Positions 5,787 through 12,368 of a stretch of DNA of 13,433 bases are shown here, piece by piece. A program made the position numbers and the translations under genes. Every line of letters starts with the position of its first letter. Positions within the stretch are counted from its first letter, which is position 1. This stretch comes from Candidatus Kerfeldbacteria bacterium (GTDB lineage: Bacteria; Patescibacteriota; Patescibacteriia; PEXW01). The notes under the pieces were generated by a model. It was not told where the DNA came from, ran no database searches, and saw only the letters and a program-made list of their open reading frames with translations. The stretch lies in assembly GCA_903867845.1 (NCBI GenBank), contig CAIPSZ010000010.1, positions 1-13,433 of the forward strand, in the 5' to 3' direction.

Positions 5787-8141
5787 CTACTGGGTAATCG
5801 TGTAACGAGTGCTAGGCACTTTGCCGGTCGCGTCGGTAACCGCGAGCGCGCCTTTGACGATAACCTGCTGCGTGTCAGCGTTCTTCAACTTGAGGTCGTA
5901 GAGGCCCGGTTTCATTTTGCCCAATGGGAGAATCATGCCTTCACTGGTGCTGGAATTCAAAAAAGACGAAACGACGTACGGCCCAACTGTCACTTGCATG
6001 CCGTAGACGATATTCTTACCAGCAATCAACACGCGCGCAGTTGCGGTGGCATTTTTCGACTGAGCAAAAACAGACTTTGAGAGCGAGGTGTACTTCGGCG
6101 CAGGATTGAAAAATTTTGGCGTTCCAGGAACATCAATTTTCCGAATGAGGTCATTCCAGCCATCCGAGGCGTACACCGCGCTACCATCCGGAGTAACCGC
6201 CACACCAGAAATACCCATGAAACGTGCCGCAAACCGGCTGCCATTGCGGGATCCTCGCTGCGAGCCACCCGCAACGTGGGTGACGAGTTTCGTCTGGGTA
6301 TTCACCACGGTCAACCCAAAATCTGCCACGTAGAGGAGATTGTTCGGGCCTAGGGCAATGGCGGTGGGCAGAGAGAATGCTGGTATATTCCCAATACCTT
6401 CGTAGTTCCCCTGCCGGGAACCCGCCAGCGTTGCCACCGTACGAGTCGCGACATCAATGGAACGAATGCGATGGCCGCTCGTGTCTGCGACGTACAGTGT
6501 CGTGCCATCGGGTGTGAGCGCGAGGCCGCTTGGCGAGACAAAAGATGCTGACACGCCAATACCATCGGCTGACCCTGTAGCACCCGATCCAGCAAGCAGT
6601 GAGGTCTGCCCATCCGCGATACTCACCATCCGAATACGATGGTTGCCACTATCTGCGACGTAGAGTGTCGAACCGTCTGGAGAAATTACGATTCCCATGG
6701 GGCCGCGGAAGTACGCGCACCCGGCTTGGCCGAGAAGCTGCGTGACGCAACGGGCACCTTCTTGGTAGCCATTGTTCGTTGCACCGTTCGCATTTACGTA
6801 GCCTGCTCCGGTAACGAGCGAACTCGTCGGCGTGCCCGTAAGTGTTACTTTCCGAATGCGGTTGTTCCACCGATCGGCAATGTAAAGTGCGGTCTCATCC
6901 GGACTTAATACCAACCCACCTGGCGAGCTGAACCGCGGTGCCGGACTGCCATTTGCCGCACCTTCCACATAGTCATCAATCATGCCGCCGATAATGGTAC
7001 TCGTCTGGCCAGTTGCCAGGCTAATCCGTTTAATCTGATTATTCACGATTGCGTACATCGTGCCCCCGTCTTTCGTGATGACGGACGCAGCGGGTCGGCC
7101 GAGGAGCACGTTTGCTTTTACCCCATCCACATTCCCAAAACGGGTTGAGCCAATGTAGTCCTCCTCATCCGCTGGCGTTGTCTTGCTGTACCGGTGAATC
7201 GTACCAATGCCAGAATTTGCGACGTACACCGAACCACCAAAAATGCGAATGCCCATGGGAATATCCAAGGACATCATTCGGAAGTCCGTGGCGAAGAGCG
7301 CGGTCTCTCTCGTCGTCAGGTTAATGGTACGGACGTAGTCGGTGAGTCCGTTGCCATCCGTGACGTAGAGTGTATTCCCATCTCGGGCAACGCCAGCAAC
7401 GTTCTGGAAACGTGCTGCACCGCCAATGCCTTCCACGTACCCCGACGTCGTCGAACCGGCAACAACGGTAAGTGCGTTCGTCTTCACATTCAATTCCAGC
7501 ACGCGATGCGAGCCGGTGTCCGCAATGTAGAGGTTCCCGTTAGCCGCGAGAGTAAGCTTCTTTGGTGTCTTCACCCCTTTCGTGAGCGTGAACACTTTAC
7601 CACCAGTTGTGCTCACTTTTCGAATCGCATTCCCACCTGTATCCGCAATGTAGAGCGTGCTGCCACTCACGACGACACCCTGCGGGTTCGAAAGACCAGA
7701 GCCGACGACCGTGGTAACCACGCCGGTTGGGGCAATCTTCCGAATTCGGTTGTTCGCCGAATCGGCTACGAAGAGGTTGCCCTTGCTATCAAACGCCAGA
7801 CCGCGCGGTTGGGCGAATTGGGCAACCGCTGCTTTGCCATCTGCGTAGCCGTACTCCCCTGTTCCCGCGTACGTGGACACGATACCGTTCGGCCGAACTT
7901 TACGAATGACGTTATTGTACGTGTCCGCAATGAAGAATGTTCCGTCCTTGCCAATTTCTAAATCTTCGGGGAAATCCAGTAACGCCTGCGTGCGCGTCAA
8001 CCCATCCCCAGTGTAGATGCGGCCGAGAAAGGTAGAGACGTCACCGTAGGCAGCATGCGCAGGAACCATAAAACCGAGGACGCCAATAACGCCGAGGCTA
8101 ACCGCGAGACTGGTAAACGTGGCACGGGAAGAAATGCGCAT
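5787..8141 (-). CDS. Secreted 12-bladed NHL-repeat protein with TIG-like C-terminus
   Basis: A 784-residue exported protein. Residues 1-30 are a signal peptide (basic start, hydrophobic core, AHA before Ala31). Twelve blade motifs of the form Y-(I/V)-A-D-x-x-x-N-R-I-R-K-(I/V) start near residues 70, 124, 164, 205, 259, 306, 363, 420, 494, 550, 604 and 657, as expected for two six-bladed propellers; blades 5 to 7 are divergent. An insertion before blade 9 holds the only two cysteines noticed (465, 475), a possible disulfide. Residues about 680-768 resemble an IPT/TIG immunoglobulin-like domain (VTVGPYVV, then MKPGLYDLKLKNAD). NHL propellers bind proteins, RNA or peptides; I see no catalytic motif. 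No SD precedes the ATG. A palindrome and a weak promoter lie upstream. It may be a cell-surface adhesin or scaffold. Confidence 0.85.
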   Translation of the reverse strand: MRISSRATFTSLAVSLGVIGVLGFMVPAHAAYGDVSTFLGRIYTGDGLTRTQALLDFPEDLEIGKDGTFFIADTYNNVIRKVRPNGIVSTYAGTGEYGYADGKAAVAQFAQPRGLAFDSKGNLFVADSANNRIRKIAPTGVVTTVVGSGLSNPQGVVVSGSTLYIADTGGNAIRKVSTTGGKVFTLTKGVKTPKKLTLAANGNLYIADTGSHRVLELNVKTNALTVVAGSTTSGYVEGIGGAARFQNVAGVARDGNTLYVTDGNGLTDYVRTINLTTRETALFATDFRMMSLDIPMGIRIFGGSVYVANSGIGTIHRYSKTTPADEEDYIGSTRFGNVDGVKANVLLGRPAASVITKDGGTMYAIVNNQIKRISLATGQTSTIIGGMIDDYVEGAANGSPAPRFSSPGGLVLSPDETALYIADRWNNRIRKVTLTGTPTSSLVTGAGYVNANGATNNGYQEGARCVTQLLGQAGCAYFRGPMGIVISPDGSTLYVADSGNHRIRMVSIADGQTSLLAGSGATGSADGIGVSASFVSPSGLALTPDGTTLYVADTSGHRIRSIDVATRTVATLAGSRQGNYEGIGNIPAFSLPTAIALGPNNLLYVADFGLTVVNTQTKLVTHVAGGSQRGSRNGSRFAARFMGISGVAVTPDGSAVYASDGWNDLIRKIDVPGTPKFFNPAPKYTSLSKSVFAQSKNATATARVLIAGKNIVYGMQVTVGPYVVSSFLNSSTSEGMILPLGKMKPGLYDLKLKNADTQQVIVKGALAVTDATGKVPSTRYTITQ

Positions 8142-8174
8142 ACGCCAGGGGGTTAGTGACGATTGTGCTGGTGT

Positions 8175-8194
8175 GTGTACGCGTACACTGTACC
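8175..8194 (-). promoter_or_regulatory. Extended -10 promoter overlapped by a perfect 14-bp palindrome
   Basis: On the minus strand TGG-TACAGT forms an extended -10 (TACAGT at 8192-8187) without a good -35. The perfect palindrome GTGTACGCGTACAC (8175-8188) overlaps the end of this -10 and the expected start near 8180, which is where a repressor operator would lie. The target is the NHL gene, whose ATG is about 39 bases downstream. Confidence 0.4.
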
Positions 8195-8208
8195 AACATT
8201 TTCAGGAT

Positions 8209-8241
8209 AAAAAAAGAGAGATGACCGGGGGATCATCTCTC
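8209..8241 (-). terminator. Rho-independent terminator of the two-gene membrane operon
   Basis: On the minus strand GAGAGATGA (8241-8233) pairs perfectly with TCATCTCTC (8224-8216) around TCCCCCGG, followed by seven T residues (8215-8209). It lies 20 bases after the stop of the gene at 8262-9272 and separates it from the NHL gene. Confidence 0.92.
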
Positions 8242-8261
8242 AAAAATGCATAAGGTGCGTG

Positions 8262-9272
8262 TTACCGATGCGGTTGAAAGTAGTAGGAGAACGAGAGTTC
8301 TCCTTCCCGCATTTCCGCATGGGGTGATTGATCATTGATGGTCAACCGAACTTCAACACGTTCATCTTGATCACCAGCAATGATGAACGGGTCTTTTGGG
8401 GCTACTTGCTGCCACGTTGGGTTTGTGGACGTCGAGTAAATCGCCGCCCAAATATTCAACGTTGGCGCTGGGTACGCATTTGGATCTGACGATTTGGAAT
8501 TCAGCGGACTTACCGAATTCGCTGCACCGTCGGCACCAACGTACTCCTTGTACGACGACCTGCTGACATTCCCCACAGCGCGAAAGCAATTGTAGTGCGC
8601 ATTTACTACCTGCACTACCGCATCACACCCACGAGGGATTTTAAACGTCGAAGGTGAAAACTTCTTGACGTTCACCGAAATCGTGTCGACTTCCACATCA
8701 CTCCTAGCGCTCGACGCTCCGGTGGTAGCCCCTTCGATATCTGCATTACGCAGAACCGCATGGGCCTGCTTGCTGAATTTGTGCGTTGCATCCCCAAGGC
8801 TCATGAAACCCTCGAGATTGGTAGTGTCAAATCTAATCTCACCAGGTTTTACGTTGGATCCGAGTTTCAACGCACTGTCTTCGATATTGTGGCCGATGAG
8901 CGCGGCTGTTGTCTGCAGGCCATTGAGAATCCCCACCTTTAACGGTGCGGTAATATCCGTGGTCTTGGCAGCATCCGCAGTGTTCTCACCAATTCGCTTG
9001 AGCTGGCTCGCGTACTGCTGTGCCTTCGACTTGGGAAACACGGCCGGGTACAGAATGTAGTACCCAAACGTGAGGAAGAGTACGGCCGCGCAAACGTGAC
9101 CGAACGTGTAGCTCCGCGTACCCGTTGCCGTCTTGCCGCCAAAACTGTAGGCGGCTCCGGTTATCAGGGCGATGACGAAGAGCGTACTCCACGTCTGGTA
9201 CGCACTGGAAATGACAGCGCACGTTCCACACACGGCGAATACAATAATTGCAATGATAATGAAGCGTATCAT
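8262..9272 (-). CDS. Unrecognised three-helix membrane protein with soluble C-terminal domain
   Basis: I do not recognise a family in these 336 residues. Three hydrophobic segments lie at about 1-24, 29-46 and 58-79. A long non-membrane domain (80-336) starts with a probable helical part (SKAQQYASQLKRIGE to about 175) and ends in a beta-rich part: DTISVNVKKFSPSTFKIPRG near 197-215, alternating patterns such as RVEVRLTIND near 305-314, and ELSFSYYFQ at the end. Two cysteines (216, 229) could form a disulfide if the domain is outside. The start is well supported: AGGAGGAG (9284-9277) sits just before the ATG. It is the second gene of a leftward operon, 15 bases after the gene at 9288-10235, and is followed by a strong terminator. 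The coupling suggests that the two proteins form one complex. Confidence 0.75.
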   Translation of the reverse strand: MIRFIIIAIIVFAVCGTCAVISSAYQTWSTLFVIALITGAAYSFGGKTATGTRSYTFGHVCAAVLFLTFGYYILYPAVFPKSKAQQYASQLKRIGENTADAAKTTDITAPLKVGILNGLQTTAALIGHNIEDSALKLGSNVKPGEIRFDTTNLEGFMSLGDATHKFSKQAHAVLRNADIEGATTGASSARSDVEVDTISVNVKKFSPSTFKIPRGCDAVVQVVNAHYNCFRAVGNVSRSSYKEYVGADGAANSVSPLNSKSSDPNAYPAPTLNIWAAIYSTSTNPTWQQVAPKDPFIIAGDQDERVEVRLTINDQSPHAEMREGELSFSYYFQPHR

Positions 9273-9287
9273 GACGCTCCTCCTGTT

Positions 9288-10235
9288 CTACTTTTTGGTT
9301 TTATGCCGAATGATCCACCCGAGTACCTTGGAAAGGAGTTCGAGTATTTCATCTGCGGCGAGAATCGATGTGACGAAATAGATCCACTTGCCGCGTCCAG
9401 GCGATCCAGTTGTTGGACCACTCGTAAGGGAACTGAACCACTTCATTATTCCCGTAGCTGGCACTACTTGTGCAGCGCTGGCAGCGGGAGTCGTTGCCGC
9501 ATTGGTTAGCGGTGCGGTACTGGTAGCGACGGTTGATCGCGTTTCTGGTGCAATCGCTCGAGATGGTGTAGCACCCGTTGGTGACTGTGCCACTGGCGGA
9601 GGTGTTCCTGCTCCAGCTGGTGGAGTCCCTGCGGTAGGTTGCACTCGATGCTGCTCAGCTCTCTGCGCAGCGTGTTCTCGACGCTTCTCTGCCATTCTGT
9701 CGATAAAATTCTTCAAATCCAGATACACTTCCTCACGCTGAGCGAAAGCCCAGTAGATAAGGGAAGCGATCCAAGAAATGACGAGCAGACAGAAAATGAA
9801 GAAAATCCAAAATGGTGAGATGACCCACCATGGTAACGTATCCACGGTCAGTGGATCCGCAACGACTTGGAGCGGAATAGTGTCCTTAGCCTTACCAGTA
9901 TCTTTTGCAGACGTGGTAATGCCAAAAAATGTTCGCGGGTCAGACAAATCGTCAGATTTCAAAATCGACGATGTGTCCCTACCTGTCAATTCCGCCTGCA
10001 TTTGCTTGGTCTGCGGGTGTTTCATGTGTCCGTACAGATTCATCCCCACGTAGATGAGGAGGAATGCAGATACGAGCGCATTGAACACTAACCACCTAAA
10101 TGCACGCTCATTATTTGCGTGCGGATCAGTTGAGTGTTGTGCAACATTGCGTCTATGACGCTTGTACATGAGAACTAACACTAAAAAGGTAATGCTAATT
10201 CCAAGTACGTACAGTACAGTTAATCCGGTACTCAT
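9288..10235 (-). CDS. Unrecognised membrane protein with Pro/Ala/Thr-rich linker
   Basis: No family is recognised in these 315 residues. Membrane helices are predicted by eye at about 3-24, 48-68 and 136-164, the last very aromatic (PWWVISPFWIFFIF). Between helices 2 and 3 is a 65-residue hydrophilic loop. After helix 3 a charged helical stretch (REEVYLDLKNFIDRMAEKRR, then further Gln/Arg/Ala) leads to a low-complexity Pro/Ala/Thr/Gly linker at 199-262, without which the protein would be short. The C-terminal part (263-315) has GIMKWFSSL and a hydrophobic helix (WIYFVTSILAADEILELL) before a basic end. The ATG follows AGGAG (10247-10243) at seven bases. It is the first gene of the leftward operon and has a strong promoter (TTGACA-17-TACTAT). 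Its position, divergent from an SPFH gene, suggests a shared envelope role. Confidence 0.72.
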   Translation of the reverse strand: MSTGLTVLYVLGISITFLVLVLMYKRHRRNVAQHSTDPHANNERAFRWLVFNALVSAFLLIYVGMNLYGHMKHPQTKQMQAELTGRDTSSILKSDDLSDPRTFFGITTSAKDTGKAKDTIPLQVVADPLTVDTLPWWVISPFWIFFIFCLLVISWIASLIYWAFAQREEVYLDLKNFIDRMAEKRREHAAQRAEQHRVQPTAGTPPAGAGTPPPVAQSPTGATPSRAIAPETRSTVATSTAPLTNAATTPAASAAQVVPATGIMKWFSSLTSGPTTGSPGRGKWIYFVTSILAADEILELLSKVLGWIIRHKTKK

Positions 10236-10338
10236 GGTTGAGCTCCTATTTCTAATTGTTCATATTTCGTTGTCAACGATCGCCAAGCCTCGTGGCTGGG
10301 CTACATCCATTGGGTTTCCCCACTAGTTGTAACGCTGG

Positions 10339-10367
10339 ATAGTAGCACTGAACGGCGATTTTGTCAA
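10339..10367 (-). promoter_or_regulatory. Strong promoter of the leftward membrane operon
   Basis: On the minus strand the consensus TTGACA (10367-10362) is followed after 17 bases by TACTAT (10344-10339), preceded by TGC as an extended -10. Transcription should start near 10332. It is the closest match to the housekeeping consensus in the window. Confidence 0.8.
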
Positions 10368-10408
10368 TAGATTATGCAAAATCAGTAACCATCCTCTCCC
10401 CGCTTGCC

Positions 10409-10437
10409 TTGACGCGAAAAATGTTGCGTGCTAGGGT
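10409..10437 (+). promoter_or_regulatory. Promoter of the SPFH gene
   Basis: TTGACG (10409-10414) and TAGGGT (10432-10437) are 17 bases apart. The start would be near 10444, leaving a leader of about 43 bases that contains the strong SD at 10474-10481. Confidence 0.65.
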
Positions 10438-10473
10438 CAGCAGTTCAATTGCACATTACTAACACAAGGTGAC

Positions 10474-10481
10474 AAAGGAGG
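10474..10481 (+). promoter_or_regulatory. Consensus Shine-Dalgarno site setting the SPFH start
   Basis: AAAGGAGG is a full anti-16S match, five bases (TTACC) before GTG 10487. It rules against the GTG at 10469, which would lie upstream of the site. Confidence 0.88.
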
Positions 10482-10486
10482 TTACC

Positions 10487-11455
10487 GTGTCTGTTTTCTT
10501 TGGCATCGTCGCTTTCATCGTTGCCGTTTTGCTTGCCATTGGCTTGCAAACGGCAAAGAAGGGTACGCAGTGGTTGCTCATCTTCATGGGCCAGCGTGTT
10601 CCGATTCGCATTTGCGAAGGCCTCGTGTGGTGGCCGCGATTCTTCAGCAAGGAAGTGTACAACATCCTAGAAGAAGAAGTCGTGGTGCTCCGCGATGACC
10701 AGCCAGATGGTCGCACGCACGAAACCATTATGACGAGGAATTACGTCGAGGTGATCGTCAGGAATTTCTCGGTTTTCTACTCCGTTGCGCGGCATGATGC
10801 GGCGCAACCAAAGAGTACGTTCTGGAAACTGGCCCGCTTCCTGGGTTGGGAGCCAGGGTACGACCTACTGGCATTCTCACAACTGGCCGACGCGAATGTA
10901 TCCGGCGAGAAGAACGAGGTCGTACGTCACAACAAACTTGTTGAACGTATTCGAGAAATCGCACTCCCCGAGTTGCGAAAAAACGTCCGGCTCCACCGGT
11001 ACGAAGAAGTCCTTGGGATAAGTCTCGAGGATGAGAACGTACCGACTACGGACCGTGAAGAGTTCAACGATGCTACGGGTGACATCACTGACGCGCTCCA
11101 GCTTTCCGTGCAGAAGAGCACGCGCTCGTCCGGCGTGAACGTTACGCTCGTACTCATCGGCGACATCGATCCCCCGCAAGTCGTCAAAGATGCTATGCTC
11201 GCGAAGGCGGTGGCGAAAGGTGAACGTGCTGCGGCACTCGTTCGTTTCAACGCGATTGAAACGATCATGACCGGGCTGCTGAAGTTTGCCAACGTGACCA
11301 ACCCTACGCTTGAACAGGTAACCGCGCTTTACAGTGAGGTGCGCGGAAAAGACAACGCGAAATTGGCAGCCGAACGAACTGGCGATCTCGGATTGTTCCT
11401 CCAGGGCTTAGCCGGAAAGTACAATCCGTTTGCTTCAGCACAGAGTGCGGCCTAA
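10487..11455 (+). CDS. SPFH/band-7 (prohibitin-like) membrane-anchored protein
   Basis: A 322-residue protein of the SPFH class (stomatin, prohibitin, flotillin, HflK/C), which forms membrane-bound oligomers that organise membrane patches or control proteases. Residues 2-21 are a single membrane helix. It is followed by the SPFH region: a PIRICEGLVWWPRFF stretch equivalent to the family's 'pGl...P', a beta-rich core near 60-100, and VTLVLIGDIDPPQVVKDAM near 219-237, the family's 'dI.pP..v..Am' turn into the long helix with KGERAAALVRFNAIE. The helix is short and the end (LAGKYNPFASAQSAA) is flexible. Start choice: AAAGGAGG at 10474-10481 lies five bases before GTG 10487, while the in-frame GTG at 10469 would place this SD inside the gene. 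It is divergent from two unknown membrane proteins, possible partners. No NfeD-type protease is adjacent. Confidence 0.78.
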   Translation: MSVFFGIVAFIVAVLLAIGLQTAKKGTQWLLIFMGQRVPIRICEGLVWWPRFFSKEVYNILEEEVVVLRDDQPDGRTHETIMTRNYVEVIVRNFSVFYSVARHDAAQPKSTFWKLARFLGWEPGYDLLAFSQLADANVSGEKNEVVRHNKLVERIREIALPELRKNVRLHRYEEVLGISLEDENVPTTDREEFNDATGDITDALQLSVQKSTRSSGVNVTLVLIGDIDPPQVVKDAMLAKAVAKGERAAALVRFNAIETIMTGLLKFANVTNPTLEQVTALYSEVRGKDNAKLAAERTGDLGLFLQGLAGKYNPFASAQSAA

Positions 11456-11467
11456 AAGATCGATCTT
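11456..11467. repeat. Perfect 12-bp palindrome after the SPFH stop
   Basis: AAGATCGATCTT begins directly after the TAA of the SPFH gene and precedes the terminator hairpin by seven bases. It may be a small pause hairpin or chance; no function is claimed. Confidence 0.4.
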
Positions 11468-11474
11468 CCTTCAT

Positions 11475-11507
11475 AGCAGACCTCCCCGAGGTCTGCTTTC
11501 ATTTATC
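11475..11507 (+). terminator. Terminator between convergent SPFH and ComEC-hydrolase genes
   Basis: AGCAGACCT (11475-11483) pairs perfectly with AGGTCTGCT (11489-11497) around CCCCG. On the plus strand a T-rich tail (TTTCATTTAT) follows, so it should stop SPFH transcripts. The tail overlaps the end of the opposite gene (stop at 11499-11501). In the leftward direction no T-run follows, so it is a weaker stop there. Confidence 0.75.
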
Positions 11508-12368
11508 TGTGGATGGCGTACACGCAGTTATCGAACAGGTCACGAGAATATCGCCATGCTCATCAGTACGGATAACTTTCGCATTAACTCGCTGCAAATC
11601 ATCTAGCACGCGCTTGGTGGGGTGACCATAGGTGTTCCCTGCCCCAACGGAAATGGTGGCGAGTTGCGGGTGCACTGCTTGCAGGAATTGGAGCGTGGAT
11701 GACTTTGCGCTGCCGTGGTGACCGACCTTGAGCACTTCTGAAGCGACATCGGCATGACTAACGAGGAGCATTGCTTCTACGGTATCGGGCGCGTCGCCAG
11801 TGAACAGCACATCTTCCTGCCCGTAGCTAAGGCGAAGGACAATGGAGCGTTCGTTGGTTGAAGTCGCTTTGGTGAAGCCATCTGGTGTTGGCCAGAGCAC
11901 GTGGAGCTGCACATCGCCGTACGTCAAATCCTGCCCGGCTTGCGCTTCAATGACCTGCACGTGACGTCTTTCGATCGCCTGCCACAAGCTCATGTACCGC
12001 TGTGTCGTCACCGTGACATCGCGGTTGATGAGCACGCTGCGCACGCGACCCGAATCGATGAGGGCAATGAGGCCGGTGATGTGGTCACTGTCCGCGTGCG
12101 TTGCAACTGCCAAATCAATCGTCCGATCGGTGAGCGGCACGTGGCTATCGACTTCGCGCGTGAAGTCCTGACGAACGCCGCCATCAATGACAATGGTTTC
12201 GTGACTTGGCGTGCGAATAATCGTGCCGTCACCTTGGCCAACATCGGCGAACCAGATGCGAAGGTTCGCAGGCTCACGACTCTGCCACAGACCGAGGCCA
12301 GCGGTGAGCAGTAATGCCGCAATCACCCACCCAAGGGTTTTCCACCTAGTCGAAGAGCGGCTGGACAT
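11499..12368 (-). CDS. ComEC C-terminal-type metallo-beta-lactamase-fold hydrolase, separate protein
   Basis: This 289-residue protein matches the C-terminal domain of ComEC/Rec2, thought to degrade one DNA strand during uptake. A membrane helix (residues 11-28) anchors it. Then come LRIWFADVGQGDG (36-48, with the family's DVGQGD), VIDGG (60-64), the metal-binding THADSDHITGL (90-100), LFTGDAP (188-194), VLKVGHHGS (212-220), ISVGAGNTYGHP (239-250) and RTDEHGDILV near the end. All expected metal ligands are present (His91, Asp93, Asp95, His96, Asp192, His217 region), so it should be active. In most bacteria this domain is fused to the channel. Here it starts at an ATG inside the channel gene's end, with a 23-base overlap and no SD, so translational coupling is likely. 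It ends in TGA, two bases from a convergent terminator. Confidence 0.93.
   Translation of the reverse strand: MSSRSSTRWKTLGWVIAALLLTAGLGLWQSREPANLRIWFADVGQGDGTIIRTPSHETIVIDGGVRQDFTREVDSHVPLTDRTIDLAVATHADSDHITGLIALIDSGRVRSVLINRDVTVTTQRYMSLWQAIERRHVQVIEAQAGQDLTYGDVQLHVLWPTPDGFTKATSTNERSIVLRLSYGQEDVLFTGDAPDTVEAMLLVSHADVASEVLKVGHHGSAKSSTLQFLQAVHPQLATISVGAGNTYGHPTKRVLDDLQRVNAKVIRTDEHGDILVTCSITACTPSTDK

Larger units (their letters stand above)
10236..10486. promoter_or_regulatory. Divergent intergenic control region
   Basis: These 251 bases separate the leftward membrane operon from the SPFH gene and hold one good promoter for each direction (listed separately). Between the leftward start and its gene lies a leader of about 97 bases. 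It contains the near-perfect palindrome TCGTTG-T-CAACGA (10267-10279) and a small AGCC/GGCT hairpin (near 10286-10300). I see no known riboswitch and no small gene. Confidence 0.6.

Noticed and set aside
7194..7961. Plus-strand 255-codon open frame
   Set aside because: It is the complement of NHL repeats; its length reflects repeated codons in the real gene and the peptide has no domain character.
9096..9741. Plus-strand frames of 137 and 117 codons
   Set aside because: Complement of the low-complexity Pro/Ala/Thr linker and neighbouring membrane genes, which have SD sites, a promoter and a terminator in the leftward direction.
10469..10486. GTG at 10469 as the SPFH start
   Set aside because: It would place the consensus SD (10474-10481) inside the gene; GTG 10487 has ideal spacing.
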